The notes under the pieces are model-generated. The model saw only the letters and a list, made by a program, of their open reading frames with translations, was not told the origin of the DNA and made no database searches. From assembly GCF_011305535.1 (NCBI RefSeq), contig NZ_CP049905.1:4152001-4216000 (forward strand): a DNA stretch of 64,000 nucleotides, read 5' to 3'. The stretch comes from Diaphorobacter sp. HDW4B (lineage in GTDB: Bacteria; Pseudomonadota; Gammaproteobacteria; Burkholderiales; Burkholderiaceae_C). Made by a program: the position numbers and the translations under genes. The stretch's first letter is position 1. Each line of letters starts with the position of its first letter. This document shows positions 49,910 through 58,572 of this stretch, piece by piece.

Positions 49910-50439
49910 TGGCAGTTCAAACAGCATTCCAAGGCGAGGTTCAATTCCGGCGCTACTCGGACACCAGCACTCAGGGCCAGCAGGTTGTTTTCGCTGTGGC
50001 CGACCGCGATGCGCTGGAGTCCTTCATCGGCAAAGAGGGCAAGCGCTTCATGGCCGTGTTGGTGGAGATCGGGGACGACGAGCAGCCGGTGGTGCAAAGC
50101 GCGAATTCGCGTTCTGCCAATGAGAGGCCCGAAACGGGAAATCCCGTCACGCCCAATGTCGGAAATTCCGACATTGAAAAACCTCGCGAGCGCCTTGGCG
50201 ATCTGGCATGGAGAGCAGTGCAGTGGTGCAAGGAGCCGGAGTTCCGCGCGTGGCTGGGCGTGCATGGGGATTTCGTCAACGAACTGACCGAGGACGCCGC
50301 GAGCGAAGTCATCAAGAGCTGGTGCAACGTGGACTCTCGCAAGGAGCTGGACACCAACGAAGACGCCAAGCGGCTTTTCAACCAACTGATCCGCGGCCCA
50401 TACCAAAAGCATCTGATGGCAAGGGGGATCAATCGATGA
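49909..50439 (+). CDS. phage hypothetical protein (176 aa)
   Basis: The N-terminal 70 residues form a small beta-rich domain (QGEVQFRRYSDTSTQGQQVV). The C-terminal half (GDLAWRAVQWCKEPEFRAWL) is helical and is typical of phage replication-region proteins. Coupled to the next gene by ATGA. Confidence 0.72.
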   Translation: MAVQTAFQGEVQFRRYSDTSTQGQQVVFAVADRDALESFIGKEGKRFMAVLVEIGDDEQPVVQSANSRSANERPETGNPVTPNVGNSDIEKPRERLGDLAWRAVQWCKEPEFRAWLGVHGDFVNELTEDAASEVIKSWCNVDSRKELDTNEDAKRLFNQLIRGPYQKHLMARGINR

Positions 50440-50585
50440 CACGCAGACAAAAGCAGCGGCTCATGTCGCACGCCAAAGCGCCGCGAGATTTCAATGAGGC
50501 GCGGTGGTTTTTCTCTGCGCTGAACTCGATGGGGGTTCGCGGTCGGCTGAGAGGTGGTTTCAAGGCATGGGAGGGGATGGAGTGA
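50436..50585 (+). CDS. small basic phage protein (49 aa)
   Basis: Starts MTRRQKQRLMSHAKAPRDFN. Overlaps both neighbours (ATGA and TGATG). Confidence 0.7.
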   Translation: MTRRQKQRLMSHAKAPRDFNEARWFFSALNSMGVRGRLRGGFKAWEGME

Positions 50586-50704
50586 TGGCAGTTCTAGAGT
50601 TCATTTTTAGCGGCTTCTGGGTGTTTGTTGGCGCGCTGCTTCTTGTTGCTGTCGGATGCTCGGGCATCGCGGAAATCATCCGTGCGATCAGGGGTCGGGC
50701 ATGA
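50585..50704 (+). CDS. small membrane phage protein (39 aa)
   Basis: One hydrophobic segment (FWVFVGALLLVAVGCSGIA), then a basic tail. The ATG overlaps the previous stop (TGATG) and its stop overlaps the ninG start (ATGA). Confidence 0.68.
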   Translation: MAVLEFIFSGFWVFVGALLLVAVGCSGIAEIIRAIRGRA

Positions 50705-51270
50705 CCTTCAAACGAACACGCTGCGCCCACTGCAAAGGCAAATTTCAGCCGGAGCGCCAAAACCAAAAGGTGCATGTCGAGTGCATTGACGCGTACATGG
50801 AAGAGCAGAAGGCAAAGGAAGAGCGCGAAGCAGCGAAGAAAGCCCGGATGGCGGCCAAGGTGGAGCGGGCAGAGACGAGGCGGCGCAAGGAAGCCAGCAA
50901 GACAGTTGGCCAGCGCCGCACAGAGGTGCAGGTCGAGCTCAACCGCTGGGTCGTCCACGTCCGCGATGTCGATCTCCCTTGCATCTCTTGCGGCTGCACT
51001 CATGCCCGCTGGAACGCAGGTCACTACCGCAGCCGGGGCAGTGCAGTGCATTTGTCCATCGAGCCGACCAATGTGCACAAGCAATGCGTCAGATGCAATC
51101 TAGAGCTCCACGGCAACCTGATCGAGTACCGCAAAGGGTTGTTAGCTCGATACGGGGTTGAGTACGTGGAGGCAATCGAGGCGGATGAACGGGCTCGGCA
51201 CTACACGCCGGAAGAGTTCACGGCCATGAAATTGGACTACCGGGCCAAGGTGAAGGAGATGAGGGGATGA
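50701..51270 (+). CDS. ninG: NinG-like recombination protein
   Basis: A 189-residue protein with an N-terminal zinc ribbon (CAHCKGKF...), a basic coiled region (about 35-80), then CISCGCTHARWNAGHYRSRG and CVRCNLELHGN. This is the layout of lambda NinG (Rap), which cleaves recombination intermediates. The position between replication genes and Q matches lambda. Confidence 0.88.
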   Translation: MTFKRTRCAHCKGKFQPERQNQKVHVECIDAYMEEQKAKEEREAAKKARMAAKVERAETRRRKEASKTVGQRRTEVQVELNRWVVHVRDVDLPCISCGCTHARWNAGHYRSRGSAVHLSIEPTNVHKQCVRCNLELHGNLIEYRKGLLARYGVEYVEAIEADERARHYTPEEFTAMKLDYRAKVKEMRG

Positions 51271-51734
51271 GCAGGAAGAAATGCAAACGCAAGGTCTGGA
51301 AGCTGGTGAATCCGATCCAGCATGCAATCGACGGCGCGCGAGTCACGACGGATGACCTGCTGGATCAGCTCCGCATCCGCGAACTGGCCGCAATCGAGTC
51401 GTTCCGCAAGGGCGAGGCAGGCCTGCAAGAGTGGGCAGACCTGACGGGGACTCTCAATGTGTGCGAAGCCATGGCTCGCGGTGGCATTGGCCCGGAGGCG
51501 CTGGAGGCTTGCAAGGTGGCAGAGCAAGCATTGATCGATGCAGGCATCCACTACGAGGACACGAAACGCATGGTGACGAACGGCCCCGGCCTCCAGGCGC
51601 TGCGCGATCTCTACGAATACCACGATCTGCAGCGCCAGTCGATCAGCCGGTCGGAGTACGAGAAGTGGATCAGGACAGCCGAGAACCGCACCCGGTCAAA
51701 GGCCCCAGAAGTTCGGGATATGGCAGAGATTTGA
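51267..51734 (+). CDS. phage hypothetical protein (155 aa)
   Basis: Starts MSRKKCKRKVWKLVNPIQHA; conserved-looking nin-region protein of unknown function. Coupled to ninG by ATGA. Confidence 0.75.
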   Translation: MSRKKCKRKVWKLVNPIQHAIDGARVTTDDLLDQLRIRELAAIESFRKGEAGLQEWADLTGTLNVCEAMARGGIGPEALEACKVAEQALIDAGIHYEDTKRMVTNGPGLQALRDLYEYHDLQRQSISRSEYEKWIRTAENRTRSKAPEVRDMAEI

Positions 51735-51744
51735 AAGGCAGCAA

Positions 51745-52221
51745 GTGACACCAGAAAAGCAGAAGCAGAAGCTCAGTGGTCAGACAACCATTGCACAGAA
51801 GATTTTCCAGTTTGTCCCCATCGCCGAAGAATGGGGTGCAGCCCAGATTGGTCAAACGATGACAAGGGCGTGCGGAAGCCAGACAGACCCGCGCACGCTG
51901 CTCGGATGCCTCGGCCAACTGACCGAATCCGGGCTGATCCGCGCAACCAGTCGCGGCATGTTCCAGAGAGCGCCCATCTCCCAGCCGTCCGCGCCACAAC
52001 CCCAGAAGCAAGAAAAGGAAACCAAAGTCATGACAGCACCCGCAGCACCGAAGGCCACCACATCTGCAATCGACCTGCTGGCAGGACTCGCGCAGAAGCT
52101 CCGCGCCGTGGCAAACGACATTGATGCCGCCGCACTGGCAATCGAGGAAGGGCAGGCGAAGAACTCCCAAGAGGCCGAGAAGCTCAAGCAGTTGAAGGCG
52201 CTGTTCAAAGAACTGGCCTAA
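51745..52221 (+). CDS. phage hypothetical protein, GTG start (158 aa)
   Basis: An N-terminal winged-helix-like part (AEEWGAAQIGQTMTRACG) and a C-terminal Ala/Lys helix are joined by a Pro/Gln-rich linker. The GTG at 51745 follows AAAGGCAGC. Function unknown. Confidence 0.7.
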   Translation: MTPEKQKQKLSGQTTIAQKIFQFVPIAEEWGAAQIGQTMTRACGSQTDPRTLLGCLGQLTESGLIRATSRGMFQRAPISQPSAPQPQKQEKETKVMTAPAAPKATTSAIDLLAGLAQKLRAVANDIDAAALAIEEGQAKNSQEAEKLKQLKALFKELA

Positions 52222-52242
52222 CCCAAAGACTAGGAGCAAAGA

Positions 52243-52875
52243 TTGACAGAAGCACCAACCACACAAGAGCAGTATTCCCGCGCGGTTCAGTCCTCTAGCC
52301 TTCGCGTACAGGGCGAGCGCGTCTCGGGTGATGCTGACTACCTGATTGCAGCAGGCTGGTGCAAATCCCGCTTTGGTGCCGCGCTCATGCGGCTACAGGC
52401 CGAATGGGATGGTGCTGAGCGCTGGGGCATCAAGGTGCCAGTCGTGCCGACCAAGCGAGCAATCATGTCCGAAGCCCAGGTAACGCTGAGGAATGGCATT
52501 CGCAAGATCACCACAGAGAGCATGGAGGCCGCGCGCAAGAAGCTGGAGAAGCGCTACGAGAGCGAGATGGGCAAGGTGATGCGTGCGCTCAAGTCTCTGC
52601 CCGAGGTCGCGCAGAGTTTGAAGATCAAGTTGCTGCTGGACGGCCAAGACGGAGAACTGGCAGCACCGCTGCTGATGTACTGGCTTGATCCCATGTGCAG
52701 GGTCTGCCATGGAACGGGGCTGCAGCCCAACACAGAGCGTGGCTGCGGTAAATGCCGGGAGCATCCGGGGTTGGCTGCAATCCCAGGAGGCGAGTTTGGC
52801 AAGGGGGTTGTCAGCTTCCTTAACAACTGTGCATCCAGGGCGAGCGGTGAGACGCGAGTGTATTGCAAATCTTGA
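52243..52875 (+). CDS. Q-like late antitermination protein
   Basis: A 210-residue protein in the position of lambda Q. Its zinc-finger-like CRVCHGTGLQ...CGKCREH and the helical core fit the phage Q family. The TTG at 52243 follows AGGAG. It should allow late transcription through terminators at 53.2, 61.4 and 63.5 kb. Confidence 0.75.
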   Translation: MTEAPTTQEQYSRAVQSSSLRVQGERVSGDADYLIAAGWCKSRFGAALMRLQAEWDGAERWGIKVPVVPTKRAIMSEAQVTLRNGIRKITTESMEAARKKLEKRYESEMGKVMRALKSLPEVAQSLKIKLLLDGQDGELAAPLLMYWLDPMCRVCHGTGLQPNTERGCGKCREHPGLAAIPGGEFGKGVVSFLNNCASRASGETRVYCKS

Positions 52876-53205
52876 CAGGATGTGATAGCATGCGCACATG
52901 GCTCGCAGCGATAAAAATCCAGCCCGCCATGTTTTCGTTGAATGCCCTGCATTTAGCCCGTAGCGGTGCAGGCAGCTATCGATGGATAGCCGCGCCCTGA
53001 GAAATCAGGGCCTTCACACATGCTGATTGGAAAAGCCGGGAATTGTCCTAATGCTCAGGACTCACCGCCCCGGTATAGAGCAACCAGTCAGCAGTTGTGA
53101 TGGTGATGGCAAGGGGTAGCCGCCGAGCGAAACGATGCCTCACGAGTGGATCGGCGACCATCAACTCAACACCCAGCCTCGCCTAGTGCGGGGCTTTTCA
53201 TTCTT
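52876..53205 (+). other. late leader region between Q and the phage tRNAs
   Basis: 330 bases without a gene. TTGACA (52872-52877) overlaps the Q stop, but no good -10 follows at normal distance. GCCCTGA-gaaa-TCAGGGC (52994-53011) and CTATC-GATG-GATAG (about 52977-52990) are hairpins. A terminator (53175-53198) closes it. The layout fits PR' with a Q-utilisation site and tR'. Confidence 0.5.
53175..53198 (+). terminator. tR'-like terminator before the phage tRNAs
   Basis: AGCCTCGC pairs with GCGGGGCT (one T-G) followed by TTTT, seven bases before tRNA-Arg. Confidence 0.75.
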
Positions 53206-53280
53206 GGGCCTGTCGTTCAACGGATAGGACTCCCGGCTTCGAACCGGGCGATGAGGGTTCAATTCCTTCTGGGCCCACCA
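53206..53280 (+). tRNA. phage tRNA-Arg (anticodon UCG)
   Basis: A 75-nt cloverleaf, anticodon loop CTTCGAA (TCG at 53239-53241), T-loop TTCAATT, encoded CCA. Two acceptor pairs are G-U. It decodes CGA and CGG, rare in GC-rich hosts. Confidence 0.92.
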
Positions 53281-53284
53281 ATAC

Positions 53285-53360
53285 GCATCTAAGCACACGG
53301 GTTGTGTCGCCAGCCTTCCAAGCTGCGCAGAGCTGGGTTCGACTCCCACTAGATGCTCCA
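53285..53360 (+). tRNA. phage tRNA-Gly (anticodon UCC)
   Basis: A 76-nt cloverleaf with acceptor GCATCTA/TAGATGC, anticodon loop CTTCCAA (TCC at 53317-53319) and encoded CCA. Four bases after tRNA-Arg. Confidence 0.92.
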
Positions 53361-53488
53361 TATGTCAGCTGCAGCAAGCGCGGCCCGCACCCGAGCGGTA
53401 TGAAGGTGCGGCATCTCCTACTGAGAGCTTCCCAGTGCTTGAAGAAGCGAACAGCAACCACACGCATGTGCGAGTCTGATGTGGTCAT

Positions 53489-53755
53489 TCAGAAATCAAG
53501 CTGGCCGGGGCTGATGCCAAGTGCAAGCGCGATCTTTTCACGGGATGCCTTGCGGGGCTTCTCGCTGGCTTCAAGTTGGGCGTATGCGCTTTGGGTGACA
53601 CCCATGCGTTCCGCCACTTCAGCTTGAGTAAGGTTGAGGTGAGTGCGCCATGCTTTGGCGGGTGTCATCTCATCGTCGAATGCGAGTTTCACGACTTCAT
53701 TCGGAACAAGCTCATTTGCCTGTTCGTAGTTCTTCACGAACTCGTCATAGGGCAC
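53489..53755 (-). CDS. XRE-family antitoxin-like protein, N-terminally shortened
   Basis: An 88-residue protein with HTH LTQAEVAERMGVTQSAYAQL. The N-terminus PYDEFVKNY, with in-frame upstream codons for DGRPAFVVV, matches a known antitoxin layout, but no ATG exists before the upstream stop. The GTG at 53755 is the best start. No toxin gene is adjacent. It is opposite in direction to the late operon. Confidence 0.7.
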   Translation of the reverse strand: MPYDEFVKNYEQANELVPNEVVKLAFDDEMTPAKAWRTHLNLTQAEVAERMGVTQSAYAQLEASEKPRKASREKIALALGISPGQLDF

Positions 53756-53796
53756 GACAACGAAGGCGGGGCGACCATCTGCGCCAGAGGATGGGG

Positions 53797-54105
53797 ATGA
53801 AGCTCAAGACGCTTAAGTCCAGTCTCCCGATCCTGAACACCAGCCGGGTCAGGGTGCTGGACAACAAGGCAGGTGCAACACCCCGCATCCGTGGAAGCCA
53901 GTGGATGAAGACCAGACAGAAGGCTTTGGTCGCTGGCTCGTTCACCTGCGTGGACTGTGGCCGGGTGCATGCCTCGAACGAGGTTGACCACGACAAGCCG
54001 CTTGAACAGGGTGGTAGCAATGACCAGTCAAACCTAGTCGTCAGGTGTGTGGACTGCCACAAGGCCAAGACGAAGCGAGAGGCGCAGGCAAGGGCAAGGG
54101 GATGA
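53797..54105 (+). CDS. HNH endonuclease
   Basis: A 102-residue HNH nuclease: CVDCGRVHASNEVDHDKPLE and CVDCHKAK give the two zinc CxxC pairs and the HNH core. Located just before the terminase genes, where HNH proteins assist packaging-site cutting in HK97-like phages. The ATG at 53797 has AGAGG six bases upstream. Confidence 0.88.
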   Translation: MKLKTLKSSLPILNTSRVRVLDNKAGATPRIRGSQWMKTRQKALVAGSFTCVDCGRVHASNEVDHDKPLEQGGSNDQSNLVVRCVDCHKAKTKREAQARARG

Positions 54106-54326
54106 ACATGATTGAAGTCATCGACAACACAGGCGTGCGTCATCTACTCAATGCCGACGGTATCGTTCGGGTGAGCGAGGCGGGAACGTCAAGCCAGTGG
54201 CACGGCATCCGGTCATGGATCACGATGATGGATGGCAAGACCATCGACTGCCAGCAAAACGTTCAGGAAGTGAAGAAGCTCCTGCTTGATGACGAGGTTC
54301 GCCGCTTGCGCGTTGACGCAGCCTGA
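54102..54326 (+). CDS. small phage protein (74 aa)
   Basis: Starts MNMIEVIDNTGVRHLLNADG. The ATG overlaps the HNH stop (ATGA). Unrecognised. Confidence 0.72.
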   Translation: MNMIEVIDNTGVRHLLNADGIVRVSEAGTSSQWHGIRSWITMMDGKTIDCQQNVQEVKKLLLDDEVRRLRVDAA

Positions 54327-54474
54327 GCCGTTCTCGCAAGCCGCAGGGGCATCGACGCGGCAGGGCAAAGAGTGGGGGGTAGTCGAAAGTCTGAGGGGTC
54401 GGACGGCTGGAAACCGACCTGTTTCGCACGCGCAGAAAAATTCCCCCGATTCAAATAAATCAAATGAGGTAGTT

Positions 54475-54789
54475 ATGGCCGGAGTCAAAGGACGAAGCGG
54501 CGGCTCGCGTCCTGGCGCTGGCCGTCCACCCAAAGAACCCGAATACTTGAACCTGAGCGGCATCTACGATGAGCCGGATAAGTTCTTGAAGGCGGTGATG
54601 AACGATAACGGGAGCGAGGCAAAGCTCCGCGTGGATGCGGCCAAAGCCTTGTTGTCTGCGCAGGTTCGCCGCGCTGAGAACGGCGGCAAGAAAGACGCCA
54701 AGCAGGCCGCAGCCAAGGCGGCAGGCGCTGGCAAGTTCGCATCGGCTGCACCGCCTCGGCTGGCGGCATCAGGTGGCAACAAGGTTTGA
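54475..54789 (+). CDS. terminase small subunit
   Basis: A 104-residue protein with GRSGGSRPGAGRPPKEPEYL at the N-terminus and a helical core, typical of small-terminase partners of Terminase_1-type large subunits. It binds the phage packaging site. The Ala-rich C-terminus is probably flexible. Confidence 0.78.
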   Translation: MAGVKGRSGGSRPGAGRPPKEPEYLNLSGIYDEPDKFLKAVMNDNGSEAKLRVDAAKALLSAQVRRAENGGKKDAKQAAAKAAGAGKFASAAPPRLAASGGNKV

Positions 54790-54800
54790 GGTAATTTGAT

Positions 54801-56498
54801 ATGGAGCCAGTCTGGACAACAGCATGCCCGGACTGGGCGGATCGCATCCGAGAGGGCCGATCCATCATTCCGCCGCCGATCTTCCCGGACGAGGCCGAAG
54901 CCGGACTTGAGGTTCTTCGAGAGCTACGCATTGTTGATGCACCGGGTAGTCCGCGAATCGCTGACGCAAGTGGTCAATGGGTGTTCGATCTGGCTGCATC
55001 AATCTTTGGTGCGTATGACGTAGACAGCGGGCGACGACTCATCAAAGAGTGGTTCGTCATGCTGCCCAAGAAGAATTTCAAGTCCGGCTTGGCTGCGTCG
55101 ATCATGTTGACGACGCTAATCCGCAATTGGCGGCAGTCGGCGGAATTCACCATCCTTGCTCCCACGCTTGAGGTTGCGGCGAATAGCTTTGGCCCAGCCA
55201 AGGACATGGTGCATTTCCGAGATGACGACGAGGACGAGAGCGAGCTATCCGACCTGATTCAGATTCAGACGCATGTCCGCACGCTGACGCATCGAGAAAA
55301 GAATGCAACGCTGAAGGTGATCGCGGCAGACGCGAACACAGCAGCGGGCAAGAAGTCCGTAGGTGTGCTGGTGGAAGAGTTATGGCTGTTTGGCAAGCAG
55401 GCCAAGGCCAAGGACATGCTGCGCGAGGCGACGGGTGGACTGGCGTCGCGCCCAGAAGGTTTCGTCATCTACATCACGACGCAGAGCGACGAGCCGCCAG
55501 AAGGTGTGTTCAAGGAGAAGCTGCAATATGCCCGCGATGTGCGAGACGGCAAGATCATCGACCCGCAGTTTGTGCCGATCTTGTTCGAGCACCCGCCTGA
55601 ACTGGTCGCGACCAAAGAGCACATGAAGCTTGAGAATCTGCCGATGGTGAACCCGAATCTGGGTTACTCGGTGGATCGCGAGTACCTGGAGCGCGAGTAC
55701 CGCAAAGCGGAGTCCGAGGGCGAGGCTTCCTTGAAGGGGTTTCTTGCCAAGTACGGGAACGTCGAAGTCGGAATGAATCTCCGCTCCGACCGCTGGACAG
55801 GCGCCGACTTCTGGCAGCAGAACGGCGACAAGCGCGTCACGCTGGACTACATCTTGCGTGAGTCTGAGGTGGTGACCATCGGCATTGATGGCGGCGGGCT
55901 GGATGACTTGCTCGGCTTTGCTGTTGAGGGGCGTCGGAAAGAGTCCGAGCACTGCTTGCTTGCGAACAAGGCTTGGATTCACCCCATCGGCATCGAGCGG
56001 CGCAAGTCCGAGGAATCGAAATATCGAGACTTCGAGCGGGCTGGCGATCTGGTGGTGGTCGAGCGCCCGCGTCAGGATGTGGAAGAGGTTGCCGCGCTGT
56101 GCAAACAGGTCTATGACGCTGGGTTGCTGGCGCAGATCGGGCTTGACCCGGAGCGCACCCACAAGGTGATGTTCAAGGCGCTGGTGGATGTAGGCATCCC
56201 AGAGGATCTGATCATTGGCATTACGCAGGGCTGGAAACTGACAGGCGCGATGGCGGTGGCCGAGCGTGCTTTGCAGGCTGGCGAGCTTACACACTCAGGC
56301 TCCGAAATGATGGCTTGGTGCGTCGGCAATGCCAAGGTCGTGCCATCCGGCAATGCAGTGTTGATCACAAAGCAGGCCAGCGGCACCGCGAAGATTGACC
56401 CGGTCATGGCTTCGCTGAATGCGATCTCCATCATGGCAACAAACCCCGAGGCAAAGCGCAAATCGGTCTACGAAACGCGCGGAATCCGCTTCTTGTAA
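54801..56498 (+). CDS. terminase large subunit
   Basis: A 565-residue packaging motor. The ATPase part has a Walker A variant (LPKKNFKSGLAAS) and Walker B VLVEELW; the nuclease part has VTIGIDGGGLDD and a later acidic site. HK97/P27-like family. It cuts and pumps DNA into the prohead through the portal encoded next. Confidence 0.94.
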   Translation: MEPVWTTACPDWADRIREGRSIIPPPIFPDEAEAGLEVLRELRIVDAPGSPRIADASGQWVFDLAASIFGAYDVDSGRRLIKEWFVMLPKKNFKSGLAASIMLTTLIRNWRQSAEFTILAPTLEVAANSFGPAKDMVHFRDDDEDESELSDLIQIQTHVRTLTHREKNATLKVIAADANTAAGKKSVGVLVEELWLFGKQAKAKDMLREATGGLASRPEGFVIYITTQSDEPPEGVFKEKLQYARDVRDGKIIDPQFVPILFEHPPELVATKEHMKLENLPMVNPNLGYSVDREYLEREYRKAESEGEASLKGFLAKYGNVEVGMNLRSDRWTGADFWQQNGDKRVTLDYILRESEVVTIGIDGGGLDDLLGFAVEGRRKESEHCLLANKAWIHPIGIERRKSEESKYRDFERAGDLVVVERPRQDVEEVAALCKQVYDAGLLAQIGLDPERTHKVMFKALVDVGIPEDLIIGITQGWKLTGAMAVAERALQAGELTHSGSEMMAWCVGNAKVVPSGNAVLITKQASGTAKIDPVMASLNAISIMATNPEAKRKSVYETRGIRFL

Positions 56499-56507
56499 GG
56501 GCGAACA

Positions 56508-57746
56508 ATGAAATTCTTCGACATGTTCCGGTTCAAGCCGGAGGCACAGTCGCGCCCGCGTGCGGAGTCTCCAGGGGGGATTCAGTTCTCGGGACTGGAT
56601 GATCCGGCGCTGCTGGAGTTCATCCGAAACGGAGGCGCAGGCAGCGTTGAGATGTTGCGCAATATGGCGGCGTTCCGCAGCCTCACTCTGATCTGCAACG
56701 GCATCGGCATGTTGCCGACGAACATCTACAAGTTTGGCGCGGATAAGGAGATCGCGAAAGATCACCCGGTTCACAAGCTGCTGCGCCTTCGACCGAACCC
56801 TTGGCAGACGCCGATGGAGTTCAAGGGTCAGATGGAAATGAGCGTGCAGCAGGACGGTTCGGCGTATGCGCGAATCATCCGTGCAGGCAACCGCCCGATT
56901 CACCTGATTCCACTGGAGTTCAGCAAGGTAGACGCCAAGCTCGGCAGTGACTGGCGCATGAAGTACACGGTGCAGACAGAGACGGGTGGGCAAATCGGGC
57001 TCGACCAGTCCGAGATTCTGCACCTCCGCGAGTTGTCGCCCGATGGCGTTTGCGGGCTGTCTCGTCGCAAGCTCTCGCAAGGCGTCATTGAGTTGGCGCG
57101 ATCCGCTGAAACCGCCGCGCGGAACGTCTTCAAGAAAGGCGTGATGGCGGGAGGCGCAATTGAGATCGATGGAGAGCTTTCCGATGGCGCATTCACGCGG
57201 ATGCAGGGGTCGCTTGCAACCGACTATGCGGGCGCGGAGAACGCCAACAAGTGGATGATTTTGGAAGAGGGCGCGAAGGCGAACAAGTTCACTTCCAGCG
57301 CCAAGGATGCCCAGCAGATCGAGAACCGAAATCACCAGATTGAGGAAATCGCACGGCTGTACGGCGTGCCTCGTCCGCTGCTGATGATGGACGACACGAG
57401 CTGGGGCAGTGGCATCGAGCAACTGGCCATCTACTTCGTTCAATTCACGCTCGCACCGCGCTTCACCGCGTGGGAGCAGGCGCTATCCCGCTCTCTGCTG
57501 TCCGACTCGGAGCAAGAGCGTTTCTATTTCAAGTTCAACGAACGCGCCCTGATGCGCGGCACTCTCAAGGATCAGGCTGAGTTCTTCGCCAAGGCGCTCG
57601 GCGCTGGCGGGCATCAGCCTTGGATGGGTGTGGATGAAGTGCGTGATCTCTCGGAGTTGCCTGAATCTGGCGACCCGAAGCATGCGCAAGTGGCCGAACC
57701 AATGAGCCAACGAAAGGCAACGAATGAGCCTCAAACAACTACCTGA
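56508..57746 (+). CDS. portal protein (HK97 family)
   Basis: A 412-residue protein with LICNGIGMLPTNIYKFG and EIARLYGVPRPLLMMDD, signatures of HK97-type portals. Forms the dodecameric DNA entry ring. It overlaps the protease gene by 23 bases. Confidence 0.93.
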   Translation: MKFFDMFRFKPEAQSRPRAESPGGIQFSGLDDPALLEFIRNGGAGSVEMLRNMAAFRSLTLICNGIGMLPTNIYKFGADKEIAKDHPVHKLLRLRPNPWQTPMEFKGQMEMSVQQDGSAYARIIRAGNRPIHLIPLEFSKVDAKLGSDWRMKYTVQTETGGQIGLDQSEILHLRELSPDGVCGLSRRKLSQGVIELARSAETAARNVFKKGVMAGGAIEIDGELSDGAFTRMQGSLATDYAGAENANKWMILEEGAKANKFTSSAKDAQQIENRNHQIEEIARLYGVPRPLLMMDDTSWGSGIEQLAIYFVQFTLAPRFTAWEQALSRSLLSDSEQERFYFKFNERALMRGTLKDQAEFFAKALGAGGHQPWMGVDEVRDLSELPESGDPKHAQVAEPMSQRKATNEPQTTT

Positions 57747-58572
57747 ACTGAAAGCGAGCTTTGGCGGACTTCGTTCGTTCATTGCTCCCAGTGCGCTTGC
57801 CAAATGGTCGCCAGTCCAAGCTGATGCCAGCGAGTCGGATAACACCATCAGCATCCTTGATGTGATCGGACAAGACTGGTGGAGCGGCGAGGGTGTGACC
57901 TCTAAGCGTATCGCCGGAGCGCTGCGGGCGATTGGCTCTGACAAGGACGTGGTGGTCAACATCAACAGTCCTGGCGGCGATATGTTCGAGGGCATCGCCA
58001 TCTACAACCAGTTGCGCGAGCACAAGGGCAAGGTGACAGTAAATGTTCTCGGGATTGCAGCCTCCGCAGCCTCGATCATCACGATGGCAGCTGACGAAAT
58101 CCGCATCGGGCGACCTTCGTTCCTGATGATCCACAACTGCTGGTCAGTCTGTGCAGGAAACCGCTACGACATGGCTGCAGCCTCCGAGCAAATGGCTCCG
58201 TTTGATGCGGCAATGGCTGATGTCTACCACGCACGAACCGGCGTAGACCCCAAAGAAATCGCGTCCATGATGGACAAAGAGACATGGATTGGCGGGTCTG
58301 CGGCAGTCGAAAAGGGCTGGGCTGACGCGCTGATGGATGACTCCGAGATCGGCGAGTCCGACACCAAGACAAAGGCTGCTGCAGTGCGACGAATGGAAGC
58401 AGCTTTGCGTGCGAGCGGCATGTCCCGCACTGATGCACAAACCCTTCTCTCTGATTTCAAGTCCGGCCTGAGTGATTCGGTCGGCAATGGCGGCCTGAGC
58501 GATTCGGCAGCAAACCAAGTCGCAGCGACATCGCTGCAAAACCTCATCTCCGCCATGAAAGGCAAACAATGA
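57724..58572 (+). CDS. head maturation protease (ClpP-like)
   Basis: A 282-residue prohead protease with the ClpP fold: NINSPGGDMFEGIAIYNQL, the nucleophile Ser in LGIAASAAS and His in FLMIHNCWS. It trims scaffold and capsid. The C-terminal 60 residues may act as a scaffold. ATGA overlap with the capsid gene. Confidence 0.92.
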   Translation: MSLKQLPELKASFGGLRSFIAPSALAKWSPVQADASESDNTISILDVIGQDWWSGEGVTSKRIAGALRAIGSDKDVVVNINSPGGDMFEGIAIYNQLREHKGKVTVNVLGIAASAASIITMAADEIRIGRPSFLMIHNCWSVCAGNRYDMAAASEQMAPFDAAMADVYHARTGVDPKEIASMMDKETWIGGSAAVEKGWADALMDDSEIGESDTKTKAAAVRRMEAALRASGMSRTDAQTLLSDFKSGLSDSVGNGGLSDSAANQVAATSLQNLISAMKGKQ

